Shown here: positions 1-10,100 of the stretch, one piece after another | Position numbering within the stretch: position 1 is the first letter of the stretch | Layout: the number at the start of each line of letters is the position of its first letter | Source: Saccharomycodes ludwigii | Taxonomy: Eukaryota > Ascomycota > Saccharomycetes > Saccharomycodales > Saccharomycodaceae | Reading direction: 5' to 3' | Assembly (NCBI RefSeq): GCF_020623625.1 | Contig: NC_060206.1 | Location: 186,001 to 250,000, forward strand | Length of the DNA stretch: 64,000 bases | The notes under the pieces: model-generated | Seen by the model: only the letters and a program-made list of their open reading frames with translations | Database searches by the model: none | What the model was told of the DNA's origin: nothing | Program-made: the position numbers and the translations under genes

Positions 1-35
1 CTATTCACAAAAATTATCATATCTCTAACTTCACA

Positions 36-635
36 ATGACTTCTACAATTAAATACGTAAAGGGAAACATTTTGAATTCAGCTAATAACAGTAATAAAAG
101 GATATTAATCCATTCATGTAATTGTAATGGTTCTTGGGGTGGTGGTCTAGCTTATCAGTTAGCATTGAATTACCCTAAAAGTGAAATAGAATATATTGAA
201 ATATGTGATTTATTCGGTAAGGCGCAGGAAAATAATCCATTGTTAGGTAAATTCGCGATAATACCAAGTTTTACTGATCCAAATTTATTAATTGGTTGTT
301 TATTCAATTCTACTCTTGGAGGCCTCCATCATGGATCAAAAGAAAGTATATTATTAAACACCGAGGTAGCATTGAATAAATTATTAGCGTTTGTTTTTAA
401 TGATACCGATACTGAGGAATTAGATAGTGTGGATTTGAAATTGAATAATTTTATGGTAGAGTGTTATGGCTTACAACCATCTTCCACAGAGTCATCCTCA
501 AAATATGACTTATCTCAATTTCAGTTAGAAATGCCTAAGATCAACAGTGGCATTTTTGGTGTTCCCTGGGAGGAAACAGAATTGATTCTGGAAAAACTAA
601 AGTATAATGTTGAATTCACAGTTTATGAACTATAA
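36..635 (+). CDS. POA1: ADP-ribose 1''-phosphate phosphatase, macro domain
   Basis: A 199-residue protein that is almost entirely one macro domain. The N-terminal strand and ligand loop are visible: HSCNCNGSWGGGLA at about residues 27-40, with the asparagine and glycine run that bind ADP-ribose. The family dephosphorylates ADP-ribose 1''-phosphate, a by-product of tRNA splicing. S. cerevisiae Poa1 is slightly shorter (177 residues), and its neighbour is CHS3, as here. The two genes converge, with about 160 bp of A/T runs between the stops. The start chosen is the first ATG after an AT-rich leader. Confidence 0.88.
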   Translation: MTSTIKYVKGNILNSANNSNKRILIHSCNCNGSWGGGLAYQLALNYPKSEIEYIEICDLFGKAQENNPLLGKFAIIPSFTDPNLLIGCLFNSTLGGLHHGSKESILLNTEVALNKLLAFVFNDTDTEELDSVDLKLNNFMVECYGLQPSSTESSSKYDLSQFQLEMPKINSGIFGVPWEETELILEKLKYNVEFTVYEL

Positions 636-798
636 ATATTTTTTTTTTAAGAAAAAAAAAAAGAAGAAAAAAAAAATAAAAAATAAAAAAATTTAATATT
701 AGATTATAAGTTGTTAAAAAATATAGTATGTTGCTATCATACCTTTTTTTTTTTTTCTTTTTTTCCCCTACATATACCCTTTATATTTATATTGCTGA

Positions 799-3700
799 CT
801 ATTTTCTTCCATACCTTTTTAATCTTTCCTCGATTTCAAACTCTCTCCATGTTCTTAAGGTAATCTGAGAGTAATCAAAATCATCTTCGGTTTCCTCTTT
901 TAAGTTTGTTTTAATGGCAGCGTTGCTGTTTGTAGTTGTAATAGTTCTTGTATCACCCCATGAAAAATCATCAAATTTCCAATATGCGTAGGTAGGTAAT
1001 ACAAAGTTCCATATTGGCAATGCCAAAATATAAATAAATAGCCAGGCGAGATAAGACCATCTTGTTGCATTGACTATGATCAAAACTCCGGGCAATCCCA
1101 ATATGATGGCTAATAACACCAAAGTGATCACTGGTGTTGGTTGTGAAAAAATAGAAAAAATAATAACATAAATGGTAAAGCATATGGCCAAGGGCAAAAC
1201 TAAGGTACCAACTAATTCGATAAATATAACAAATTGCATTGAAAAACAAAAAGTACCGCACAAATCGTTGATTAAAACTAACTCGAATAAATTATGTACA
1301 GTGGAATTGATCCATCTGCGACGTTGCGATAACAACACTTTGAATTTATCAGGAACAACTGTTTTACACGCAGCTTTAGGTAAAAATATCTGTTTCCTTT
1401 TGGGGAAAGTTCTTAACATTAACGAGGATAAATATCTATCTTCTCCCAACAATAGCAAGTTTTTTTTGTGTAAACTATTGGTGACGTTATCAGAATATTT
1501 TTCCACAATATCAGAATTGGCTAATATCGGAACCCAGAACCCGTCTTTACCCTTTGGTGACTTGATACGATAAATGGAAAAACATCCTGGCAAGCAGGTA
1601 ACAGAACCGAAAACAGACTCAAAGGCTTTTGATTGGTGGTGCGATATATAGTATTCAAAAACTTGAATTGCTGTGACCCAGGACTGCTTCTTGTTTGAGA
1701 TTTTAGTTTCACCACATAGCCCCATTATTTCTGGATCTTTAACCATTTCAGCAAGCATGTGTGTTAAAGAGTCGGGGAACACTTTAGTGTCAGCATCGAC
1801 CATCAACACGGCCTCGTAAAAATCCGGCATTAACCCGGTGATGCACCATATATTTTTTAAGATCTCGTATTCTAAATCTGTCATTCTTTCATTAAAAGTT
1901 AGCTTTTGTAAAAATGACATTAAAATAACTTGCGAATCCCGTTTGCCTCTGTTCCCAGGTTTTGCTGTCCCTGCCTCGTTTGGTGTGCCAGTCTTAACTA
2001 TCGCTATAAGAGGAACGCGTTGTTGTTTTTCAATGGGCACCGTTGCGTCGTTGTATTTATAAAAACCAGCATAAACTTTGGCCATATTATGTCTCTTGGA
2101 ACCAGATGCGACAGCTATGTATGAATGGGCCGTTACCTCATCTCTTGTTGTAATGCAATCTTCCATCATATCCAACACAATGTCTGGTGTAGTTTTGTCA
2201 TTACCTGAGCCTTTAATTAAACCATCGCATAAAATCATTATCAATTTGTGTGAATTGGGGTAATCTGTAGTTGAAATAGAATCTAATGTTGTTCTCAACC
2301 CAACTTCATCTTCTGAATAGCAAGTGACAAAACATATAGTGTGAATTAGTGGGTACCCGTTAGGCTTAAAATACGGGGGCGGCTGTAAGACAGCATTTGG
2401 GTGTATTATAGATGGATCTAGCCTATTTATAAATTGCTTGGTGAAAAAAAGCTGGGCTAATTTTTGTCTTTCCTTGTTTTCTTCACCAATACCATTTTTG
2501 CTGTCTTCATGATCAGTCAATGGCGCGCCTGGTTCTTTCAAAATTTCATTCCAAGGATTCGTTGTGTTTAGTTTGTTGTTTGAAACACTTTGAGTTGTCA
2601 TTGTTGTCATGTTATCATTCGATGTTTCAACAGTACAAGTGTATTGTAGATCATGAGAAGATTTTTCTAAAAGTAATTTCTGTCTTGTTAACTTTATTGA
2701 TAATCCATCAACAGAAGTATCATCAACGCTACCAGCCCCATTATCACTTTTTTTATTATGATCCGCAGCTTCTAAATATAGCTTGGATCCAGTTTTATTA
2801 TAATACAAAGGCAATAGTTTTGAAAAATCAGGTAATTTTTTTCTACTATTATTATTGGTGGTAGAGGCATTACCACCTTGTTTAAATGAGCCCTTTACTG
2901 GTCTTAGATGTGGCTCGACATTTTTGATAGGACCTTGCTTGTAAATATCTTGTGACCAATCTTCAATAACATTTGTATGTTCTGCTAGAGCTTTATTGTC
3001 AACACTAAATGCACCTTGTTTTTTGGCAATGATCCAATTGAAATAACAAGCCACCAAAAATTTGGCAATCACAATGGAAAGAATGAATATTAATGACAAA
3101 TATAAAACAATGTCCGAAGCAATACAGCCAATAGTTTCTGAATCGATTGAACCGACCCTAATAATTTCTGTTAAGCAATGCATGACTTTTTTTTGCTCCG
3201 AATTAGACATAAGCATTGAAATATCATAGCCTTTCAAATCACCCTGCTTCAAATAATCAAAATATGGAGGATAAAGCAAACTCTCACTTTCCAACAAATT
3301 CAATAGGTCCAAATCTAATACATTTCCATTAGCAACAACTAGATTACGAGTTGAATTTTGTATATCCTCCCAGGTAAAATATAGCTCAGCGTCACTCTTT
3401 TTATTATAGTAAAAATCGCGTGATTTTTTTGAAGTGTGACACGTATTAACATCATACGAAAGAAATTTATCAAACTTGTTATCATAGAGACCATCTTTGT
3501 TAAGTAATTTACATGGGAAATACCAAGCAAGGTTGCCTTCATTATCATGTGGGATTGTACAGTTGTCTCTTGGTTTGATAAGTCCTTTGCAATTACCATT
3601 AACATTTTGAAAAAGAAAAGAGGCATCACTGCCACCAAAATTTAATAGTTCATTAAACATGTTGGTTGTGGCTGGTATTCCGGCAATTTCTGGATGAATC

Positions 3701-4344
3701 CAAGAATCTAAAAAAAAGACCCGGCCATTGATTATTAGCTGATTATTCACAATTTGATCGCTTCTTAGACGTAGTCCAGGAGCTTTACAAACAGTTTTGG
3801 TAAAACCAAATGTTAAAAAGGCAACTATACTACCGCAATAAAAAATCATTGAAATAAGTGCAATTTTTTCCCTCCAAGCCATTTGTCTTTCTTTTTGTGG
3901 CATTCCAAACAATGACAATACAAATGCAGGCGCCCAAAAGGTGATTATATAGCAATAGGCTTGCCAAAGGGTTAAAGGTTGTTCAAATTTATAGGTTATA
4001 GTTTTATTATCCTTTGGTTTTTTCCCTTTATTTAAAAGGGTTTTGTCAAATGGAGATCCTGATCCATTTTGTTTGTTCTCTGTATATTGAGAAGTATCAG
4101 TAATATTGACTGATTCATCATTAATTGAAGCAATAGAATCTACTTTTTTAAATGCATTTGTAGTTTCCGAGTCAGTATTAATGGAAATATGTGAGTCGTT
4201 TGAATAATTTAACGGTAAATATTTTACTTGATTCTGTAAAATCTCTTTTTGGGGGGAACTGGGGATATTATTGTCAATGTTTCCATATTGTTGTTCCTTG
4301 GATGAATTACCATTGGTGTCTGTAAATGAGTTTTTCTTGGTCAT
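799..4344 (-). CDS. CHS3: Chitin synthase III, catalytic subunit
   Basis: A 1181-residue multi-span membrane protein close in length to S. cerevisiae Chs3 (1165). Family 2 glycosyltransferase motifs are present: VDADTKVFPDS for the metal and donor site, LLGEDRYLSSLMLR, and QRRRW at about residues 1007-1011. Hydrophobic spans lie near residues 125-185, around 410-435 and after QRRRW (about 1030-1120). The family makes the chitin of the bud-neck ring and lateral wall and cycles through chitosomes. The N-terminal 100 residues are polar and serine/asparagine-rich. POA1 converges from the left, matching the S. cerevisiae gene pair. Confidence 0.96.
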   Translation of the reverse strand: MTKKNSFTDTNGNSSKEQQYGNIDNNIPSSPQKEILQNQVKYLPLNYSNDSHISINTDSETTNAFKKVDSIASINDESVNITDTSQYTENKQNGSGSPFDKTLLNKGKKPKDNKTITYKFEQPLTLWQAYCYIITFWAPAFVLSLFGMPQKERQMAWREKIALISMIFYCGSIVAFLTFGFTKTVCKAPGLRLRSDQIVNNQLIINGRVFFLDSWIHPEIAGIPATTNMFNELLNFGGSDASFLFQNVNGNCKGLIKPRDNCTIPHDNEGNLAWYFPCKLLNKDGLYDNKFDKFLSYDVNTCHTSKKSRDFYYNKKSDAELYFTWEDIQNSTRNLVVANGNVLDLDLLNLLESESLLYPPYFDYLKQGDLKGYDISMLMSNSEQKKVMHCLTEIIRVGSIDSETIGCIASDIVLYLSLIFILSIVIAKFLVACYFNWIIAKKQGAFSVDNKALAEHTNVIEDWSQDIYKQGPIKNVEPHLRPVKGSFKQGGNASTTNNNSRKKLPDFSKLLPLYYNKTGSKLYLEAADHNKKSDNGAGSVDDTSVDGLSIKLTRQKLLLEKSSHDLQYTCTVETSNDNMTTMTTQSVSNNKLNTTNPWNEILKEPGAPLTDHEDSKNGIGEENKERQKLAQLFFTKQFINRLDPSIIHPNAVLQPPPYFKPNGYPLIHTICFVTCYSEDEVGLRTTLDSISTTDYPNSHKLIMILCDGLIKGSGNDKTTPDIVLDMMEDCITTRDEVTAHSYIAVASGSKRHNMAKVYAGFYKYNDATVPIEKQQRVPLIAIVKTGTPNEAGTAKPGNRGKRDSQVILMSFLQKLTFNERMTDLEYEILKNIWCITGLMPDFYEAVLMVDADTKVFPDSLTHMLAEMVKDPEIMGLCGETKISNKKQSWVTAIQVFEYYISHHQSKAFESVFGSVTCLPGCFSIYRIKSPKGKDGFWVPILANSDIVEKYSDNVTNSLHKKNLLLLGEDRYLSSLMLRTFPKRKQIFLPKAACKTVVPDKFKVLLSQRRRWINSTVHNLFELVLINDLCGTFCFSMQFVIFIELVGTLVLPLAICFTIYVIIFSIFSQPTPVITLVLLAIILGLPGVLIIVNATRWSYLAWLFIYILALPIWNFVLPTYAYWKFDDFSWGDTRTITTTNSNAAIKTNLKEETEDDFDYSQITLRTWREFEIEERLKRYGRK

Positions 4345-4621
4345 ATTTGTTTGCTTGTTTTTTTTTTTTTTTTTTTTTTCTTTTTGTATTTATATATTTA
4401 TTAATCTAGAGTTATTTTTCTTTTTTTTAATAAATAATATTATTAAATATAACTATAAAACTTTATTAATGTCATCAATTTGCCATGTTGTAATCGCCAT
4501 AATATTTTTTTTTTTTTTTTTTTTTTAATTTTATAATAATTTTAAACCTTGTGTCAGTGGTCAATATTGTATTATTGATAGTGCTTGTGATATATTTTAT
4601 TTTAACAACTATCATCAAACA

Positions 4622-4741
4622 GGTTGTTTGGCCGAGCGGTCTAAGGCGTCCGATTCAAGTATTAGTTTACTTTCATTGTTGACAATAGTAATGAACACTC
4701 GGATATCGTAAGATGCAAGAGTTCGAATCTCTTAGCAACCA
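4622..4741 (+). tRNA. tRNA-Leu(CAA) with intron
   Basis: The sequence has a class II tRNA layout. Acceptor halves GGTTGTT and AGCAACC pair, the D-arm is TGGCCGAGCGG, and the B box is GAGTTCGAATC. The anticodon CAA lies at 4656-4658 and is followed by G37. An intron of about 38 nt (near 4660-4697) interrupts the anticodon loop and contains its own CATTGTTGACAATAG hairpin. The last base given is the unpaired discriminator A. Confidence 0.96.
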
Positions 4742-4816
4742 AATTTTTTTACACTAGATAACAGTATGAATGTTTTCAGTGGGTAAAATTAAACATGAGT
4801 CGATTCCGTGAATTAG

Positions 4817-4888
4817 GGGCGTGTGGTCTAGTGGTATGATTCTCGCTTTGGGTGCGAGAGGCCCTGGGTTCAATTCCCAGCTCGCCCC
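4817..4888 (+). tRNA. tRNA-Pro(TGG)
   Basis: A 72-nt cloverleaf with anticodon TGG in the loop CTTTGGG, a T-arm CTGGGTTCAATTCCCAG, and near-complementary acceptor ends GGGCG/CGCCC. An identical gene lies at 26137-26208, with unrelated flanks. It follows tRNA-Leu by about 75 bp. Confidence 0.96.
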
Positions 4889-5140
4889 CTTAATTAAAAT
4901 AAAATATTTTTTTTTCCATTTTTATTCCATCAAGCGAACTCCGAACAAATTCCGAAATAAAATAAGTAAAATTATTATTAAATTTTTTTTTTTTTAGCAA
5001 TTTTTTTTCAAATAAAAAAAAAAGTTGATTTATTGTCTGGATTGATAGTTACTTTTAGCTTATTCTCCTCATATCAATAAAAAAAAAAACAGAAAAAAAA
5101 AGAAGAAAGAAAGAAAAATACCAAAGAAATAATCATAATC

Positions 5141-5656
5141 ATGTTAAAAATTAACGTTTTTAGAACGACTCATTATAGCAATGTCAATGTACTACCATAT
5201 CTTATCAAATCCTATAAAAATACCCGTTTTTATTCCAATAAACCACAACACCAATCACAGTTAGAAGAAGAACAAATCACTTCTGAAGAAAGTGAAGATG
5301 ATTTGATAACAAGGATTAAAATTAAACCGGTGGAAAGGGTTAATGAAAGTATAGCTAAAAAAAGGGCAAGATTGATTTATCAATCACGTAAGAGAGGTAT
5401 TCTGGAAACAGATTTGTTGTTATCTGGGTTTGCTGCCAAATACTTGAAAACTATGAATGAAAAGGAATTAGAGGAATATGACCAATTTTTGAATGAATTA
5501 GATTGGGATATATACTATTGGGTTACCAAGAATTACAAGATTACACCATTGCCTAAGAAATGGGAAAATAGTAGTATATTGGCTAAATTACAAGATTTTG
5601 CTGAAAATAAGGAAAAAAAAATGTTAAGGATGCCTGAATTGAGCAAGTACAAATGA
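5141..5656 (+). CDS. SDH5: Succinate dehydrogenase flavinylation factor (SDHAF2 family)
   Basis: A 171-residue mitochondrial protein (S. cerevisiae Sdh5/Emi5, 162). Residues 1-32 are basic and poor in acidic residues, as in a presequence. The conserved core includes [21 protein letters not shown] (about 74-94) and a late DWDIYYWVT block, the typical SDHAF2 signature. The family promotes covalent FAD attachment to Sdh1. FAD1, which makes FAD, lies 1 kb downstream, but that nearness is probably inherited gene order. In S. cerevisiae SDH5 is next to NBA1 and NUF2, both present in this window. Confidence 0.92.
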   Translation: MLKINVFRTTHYSNVNVLPYLIKSYKNTRFYSNKPQHQSQLEEEQITSEESEDDLITRIKIKPVERVNESIAKKRARLIYQSRKRGILETDLLLSGFAAKYLKTMNEKELEEYDQFLNELDWDIYYWVTKNYKITPLPKKWENSSILAKLQDFAENKEKKMLRMPELSKYK

Positions 5657-6141
5657 ACACTCTTTTTCTTTTTTTTTTTTTTCTTTTTTGTAAATAAATA
5701 AATAAATAAATAAATATGGTATCGTTTTTCTTTTAGTTGATTATGCCTTAATTTTGATAAGTAATTGAGCTCAGTATCATCCATATGGAAAGTTTTCACG
5801 TAATTAATTGTATATTGGGCCCAAAGGTGGCGCGGACATCCACAAGTTCTGTCCGTATAAGCTACGTATATCTTCGGTCTTATTACGCACTCGGATATTG
5901 TTTTTTTTTTTCTTTTTTTTTTTTTCTTTTTTTCTTTTTTTAAAATATAAAACAAATCTCAAGAATTTTTCCCAGAAAGAAAAAACTTTTATTTTTTTCC
6001 CCATTTTTATAATTATCGTCATTCCAATTGATAAATGTTCTCATATATTTAACAACCAATACTTTTTGCTGGCAAATTTGTTAATTAAAATTTAAAAAAT
6101 GAAAAAGAAAAATAACCCCAGTATCCCCTTATATATAGACT
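5657..6141. other. Intergenic SDH5-MRP10 with inverted TGTCCG pair
   Basis: This gap of about 485 bp is the MRP10 promoter side. It holds long T runs and an inverted pair CGGACA (5833-5838) and TGTCCG (5850-5855) inside an otherwise AT-rich stretch. No gene is seen. See the finding on the recurrent GTCCGA motif. Confidence 0.5.
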
Positions 6142-6429
6142 ATGTCCGGAAAAACTCCAATTTATCGATTACCACCACTACCAAGATTAAAAGTTAAAAA
6201 ACCAATTATACAACAAGAAGCAAATAGATGTCTTGTATTAATGTCTAATTTATTACAATGTTGGTCCTCAAATGGTCATATGGATAAACAGTGTACTCAG
6301 CTAGCTAATCAATTAAAGGCTTGTACTAATGAGAGAGCCATGGGGAAAAAGCATGGTGAAGAAAGAAGTACCATTAATTACCATGCCTCAAGATTATATA
6401 ATAGAATTAATGGTAAACCACACGATTAA
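6142..6429 (+). CDS. MRP10: Mitochondrial small-subunit ribosomal protein mS37
   Basis: A 95-residue protein with a perfect twin CX9C signature: C29-X9-C39 and C52-X9-C62. This is the coiled-coil-helix-coiled-coil-helix fold that Mia40 oxidises in the intermembrane space before Mrp10 joins the mitoribosome. The conserved start [20 protein letters not shown] is clear. FAD1 lies immediately downstream on the other strand, the same pair as in S. cerevisiae (YDL045W-A and YDL045C). Confidence 0.94.
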   Translation: MSGKTPIYRLPPLPRLKVKKPIIQQEANRCLVLMSNLLQCWSSNGHMDKQCTQLANQLKACTNERAMGKKHGEERSTINYHASRLYNRINGKPHD

Positions 6430-6633
6430 TTAAATATTGTCATTTTTGAAATGGAAAAAAAGTCATACCATTTTGCATGTATATATCATTTTCTAAATCT
6501 TATCATATGAATAAAAGGTTCAAAAAAAAGAGGGTAGAAAAACTCATGTCAGAGTAATTTAAGACTATATAAACAAGTGAATTCATTATATATATATATA
6601 TATATATCGTTTTAATTTCCTCCCCCCCTCTCC

Positions 6634-7788
6634 TCACTTCCTCTTGGTTCTTCCTGCTCGCTCCTTTTCATCGTCTATTAAAAACCAACCAGGATAATAT
6701 GATTCCGTATCATTGCACAAATATTCATGGTCGATGCTATTATCTTCGATTGTCATATCTTCACTATGGTCATCCTTATTATGACTGCCAAAGCGATGTT
6801 GAAACTCCCATTGAAAATGATTCCATAAATGGGAACTGGTACTAGTACCGTCTTTACACTTATCGCCATTCTGATTACATTTTGTTTTCTTTAAATATAA
6901 GTTTCTGACGGTATTATTAACACCACCGAGCGAAGTAAATCCCAATTCGTAAAGTTTACAAATAGGTTCATTAGAGTAAATTAAAAAACTCCAAACGTTT
7001 CTTAATTTCCAATCTAATAACGGTTGTAATCTCATAAACTGTGGCCAGTTCTTGTCTGTTTGCTGTATGTACTTTAAATTCAATGCATATGGATCACTGC
7101 GTCTTATTCCGATAATTATACCAGCTTTTTGTTTGGTATTATAATTGCAGTCCCATTTCTCATGTATCATGTATTCCTTTAATGAATTTTCCATTGATCC
7201 TATGTTGCTTTTATACAATGATAGTCCATATTTTTTCGAGCTTTCTTCGATAAATTCGTTTATTATTTGAAATGTGTTTTCCTGCCTTAAATAAACAGCC
7301 TTGAGAGCAAATTTTACGGTTGTGTTCATATTGTTAAAAGTGTTCATAGTATCAAGCTTAAGATTATTGAAATTCAATGCTGCCATATAAAAATACTCAT
7401 ACAAACACGCTAGATAAATAATTAATAAAACTTGGCAGTCTTTCCCGCCATTATAAGATATGGAGATGTTATCTTTTATTGGATTCCAATATGGTAGTAT
7501 TTCATTTAAAAATATCTGTTTTGTTGAGATTAATAAATCTTGCGTTTCTTTAATTATGGAAATAGTTGAATTATTGGTAACACGATCATCTATTTGTAGG
7601 TAGGATTCTGTTATATCATAACAATGTTTAAGTATGGCAGCTGTAGTCATTTGTGATTTCTCTCTTTTACTTTCTGTTCTCATTATCTTTGAAAAAGGTA
7701 TATTTGATTTAAGTTTGTGGGATACATGATTACAAAGCAATTTATGCAAAGTATGCTGATCGAAAAAGTTGGAAAAATTTTTTTTCAT
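6634..7788 (-). CDS. FAD1: FAD synthetase (FMN adenylyltransferase)
   Basis: A PAPS-reductase-fold adenylyltransferase that makes FAD from FMN and ATP. Diagnostic blocks are SYNGGKDCQVLL (nucleotide loop), GIRRSDPYA, FMRLQPLLDW, IYSNEPICKLYELGFTSLG, and the C-terminal YYPGWFLIDDEKERAGR. The frame is 384 residues against about 306 in S. cerevisiae. Most of the excess is an N-terminal extension: the S. cerevisiae-like start corresponds to the methionine of MTTAAILKHCYDITESYL at about residue 47 (base 7650). Residues 1-46 are basic and rich in Lys, His, Asn and Ser, so they may be a mitochondrial presequence or untranslated leader. An intermediate ATG lies at about residue 36. Confidence 0.93.
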   Translation of the reverse strand: MKKNFSNFFDQHTLHKLLCNHVSHKLKSNIPFSKIMRTESKREKSQMTTAAILKHCYDITESYLQIDDRVTNNSTISIIKETQDLLISTKQIFLNEILPYWNPIKDNISISYNGGKDCQVLLIIYLACLYEYFYMAALNFNNLKLDTMNTFNNMNTTVKFALKAVYLRQENTFQIINEFIEESSKKYGLSLYKSNIGSMENSLKEYMIHEKWDCNYNTKQKAGIIIGIRRSDPYALNLKYIQQTDKNWPQFMRLQPLLDWKLRNVWSFLIYSNEPICKLYELGFTSLGGVNNTVRNLYLKKTKCNQNGDKCKDGTSTSSHLWNHFQWEFQHRFGSHNKDDHSEDMTIEDNSIDHEYLCNDTESYYPGWFLIDDEKERAGRTKRK

Positions 7789-8108
7789 TTTTTTTTTTTT
7801 TTTCTTCTCCTTTTAAAATTAGCAAAGGAAAAACTCTTTCCCAAAAATCAAAAATCAAAAATCAAAAAAAAAAAAAAAAAAAAAAAAAAGAAAATCAGAG
7901 AAAAAGTTTACAGATTTAAATAAGATGTTGATCTATCTTTATCCTGAACTCTCATCTCCTTTAAAGTAATCTATGAAAAATAATGTCCCAAAATCCATCA
8001 TTATATGGACCATATAATAAACATCTAATAGTATTTGTTTGCTATAATTATAGATAGTGATAATATTTACACGAAATTGTATACACAGAAAGCATATACA
8101 TATATATA
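7789..8108. other. Intergenic FAD1-MTF2
   Basis: About 320 bp of AT-rich DNA between two same-strand genes. It contains a run of about 25 A (near 7864-7888) just upstream of FAD1 and otherwise nothing recognisable. Confidence 0.4.
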
Positions 8109-9686
8109 CTATACCAATGACGCCTTTAGTGCATTTGAATACCTCTCAATTCTATACACACTTGCACCATTAGCCTTATTCCAAAGAACGTTTAATTCAG
8201 TACTTAAATAATCATCATTCATAGCCTTCTGTTCGCTATATTGTTGCTCTTCATTTCGCATCTCCCTAACTATCTTATCTAAAACAGTCAATGTATATAA
8301 ATCTCCTGGAACACCGTTAAACTTCATTTCTTCACATAATTCAGAAACTAGCCTAATTTCTTTATAATTCCTCCATGTATAATCTATTAATAAGTTATAA
8401 AAATCTGTATTGCAACAGGATAAATACAAAGTTATGTTCTTTTCATAATTCTTGGAAATATGATGTATCCAAGATAATATCCCATACTTGCGTTGTAATG
8501 GGACAAAATCGTAATTGGAATTAGTCATTAAATGCTTAATCACAAATGGTATAGTGATTTCGTAGGGCTGGGGGATATGTGCAATGTTGCTACCATCGCC
8601 TTCTTCTAGATTTTCTCTAACTATTTCAAATATGGATTTAGTTTTCAACTGGTTAATTATGTTTTGTCTATTATTGTTTTCATTCTGCAAATAATTTCTG
8701 AAATAAACCAAGTATTTACTAATCAACTTTATAATATCTGCATCTGTATCAATACTCTTGTTTAGGTTGTCTAAATAAGGCAATAATTCTTTCTCCAATC
8801 TGGCCTCCAATTCAATTTTATTTTTTAGAGCTTCCAAGGTTTTGCTGTTAATTTTTAGATCCAAATTTTTAATTGCATCAATCGAATATCTTGACGATAA
8901 GGCTATATCTGGAAATATATCATCTAAAGTCAAAGTGCTGGTATCTATGGTATTTTTATTTTCGTTATTTTCATCGTTTTCAATAACTGTATTTGAAAAA
9001 GTGCTATCTAGGGTTAATGTTAGTGGTAAATCAACATTTTCAGGTATATTCCCCAAAACAGCTGTATACCTATCCGCTTTGGTATTGTCATCAGCATTAG
9101 TATTACAGGTGAGGAAACTTTTAGAAGCAATGTTGTTACTTTTTTTTGCTGGCACTGTAGACATAGAAATTGGGTCAGATTTGCCTGTATTTCCTTCAAA
9201 GCATTTATTTGATAACTTTGTTTCAAAACGTGGTATTTGGAACTCAGAATTGTTTTCTCGAGTAAGAATTTCTTGTTCTTCATTCTCCAAGTCTTGCTTC
9301 ATCCCTGATAATTCATGTAAAAAATTATTAATGTTTTTCTCTTTCAATTGAGTCTTACGTGTTACATGGTTAAAAATTTCTGAAAAAAATTTCTGTTCCT
9401 TAACTAATTCAGCATTAAAATCACCATTACTATCAATAATATTTTCATTCTTTGTTGTTCTTTTGCTTTTTTTCTCATCAGATGATGATGACTCGCTAAT
9501 ATCATCAATAGAATTGTTGACTGTTTTTTTTAGATTCAATTCATTTTGGTTTAGGTCAACGGATGAGTTGTGGAAATGGTGTAAATTTTTGAAAAGTAAA
9601 GATGTAGCGGCCTTGGATGGTGATGCAATGGTGTATGGCAATGGGCATAACCTTATGATTGCTTGTCTATTAATGGATCTTAACAT
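8109..9686 (-). CDS. MTF2: Mitochondrial transcript maturation factor, Mtf2/Nam1-like
   Basis: A 525-residue protein starting at MLRSINRQAIIRLCPLPYTIAS, a convincing mitochondrial presequence. The frame is open 27 codons further upstream, but that extension (MYLFYCYKNK...) looks like leader DNA. The middle is acidic and Asn/Ser-rich. The C-terminal 200 residues look folded and helical. S. cerevisiae Mtf2 (440 residues) couples mitochondrial transcription to RNA processing and translation. Identity rests mainly on position: it follows FAD1 on the same strand, as YDL044C follows YDL045C, together with the presequence and overall character. Sequence recognition alone is modest. Confidence 0.7.
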   Translation of the reverse strand: MLRSINRQAIIRLCPLPYTIASPSKAATSLLFKNLHHFHNSSVDLNQNELNLKKTVNNSIDDISESSSSDEKKSKRTTKNENIIDSNGDFNAELVKEQKFFSEIFNHVTRKTQLKEKNINNFLHELSGMKQDLENEEQEILTRENNSEFQIPRFETKLSNKCFEGNTGKSDPISMSTVPAKKSNNIASKSFLTCNTNADDNTKADRYTAVLGNIPENVDLPLTLTLDSTFSNTVIENDENNENKNTIDTSTLTLDDIFPDIALSSRYSIDAIKNLDLKINSKTLEALKNKIELEARLEKELLPYLDNLNKSIDTDADIIKLISKYLVYFRNYLQNENNNRQNIINQLKTKSIFEIVRENLEEGDGSNIAHIPQPYEITIPFVIKHLMTNSNYDFVPLQRKYGILSWIHHISKNYEKNITLYLSCCNTDFYNLLIDYTWRNYKEIRLVSELCEEMKFNGVPGDLYTLTVLDKIVREMRNEEQQYSEQKAMNDDYLSTELNVLWNKANGASVYRIERYSNALKASLV

Positions 9687-10100
9687 CTTGTTATCTTCTC
9701 CAATGATTTGAAAGTCGTAAATAACTAGAATAAATATCTTGTTTTTATAACAATAAAACAAATACAAACCTGTTGTTGTTGTAAGTTACTTTTTTTTTTT
9801 TTTTTCTTTTAACTCAGTTTGAATGAAATTTCAGTGGTGAATACATCAAGAATTTGATCAAAAAAAAAATCTGACAAAAAAAAAGAAAGGAAAAAAAAAA
9901 AAAAAAAAAATAACTCAAAATTACAACTAAAATATATAAATTATGTAATTCAACGAAAAATTATAAAAAAGTACAAAATATAAATTTTAGAATCAAAAAT
10001 AGCAGTAAAACTAACAACAAATATCAACCAGTCAAAGTGAACACCTCACAAAAGAGGAAAAAGAAAAGAAAAGAAAAGAAAAAGGAGGAGGAGTACACTG
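9687..10100. other. Intergenic MTF2-NBA1
   Basis: About 410 bp dominated by A and T runs plus an AAAAG repeat (near 10060-10084). No gene or structured RNA is seen. Confidence 0.4.

Noticed and set aside
1172-1573. Long antisense frames inside CHS3 and other large genes
   Set aside because: They mirror the coding strand of conserved genes and have no features of their own.
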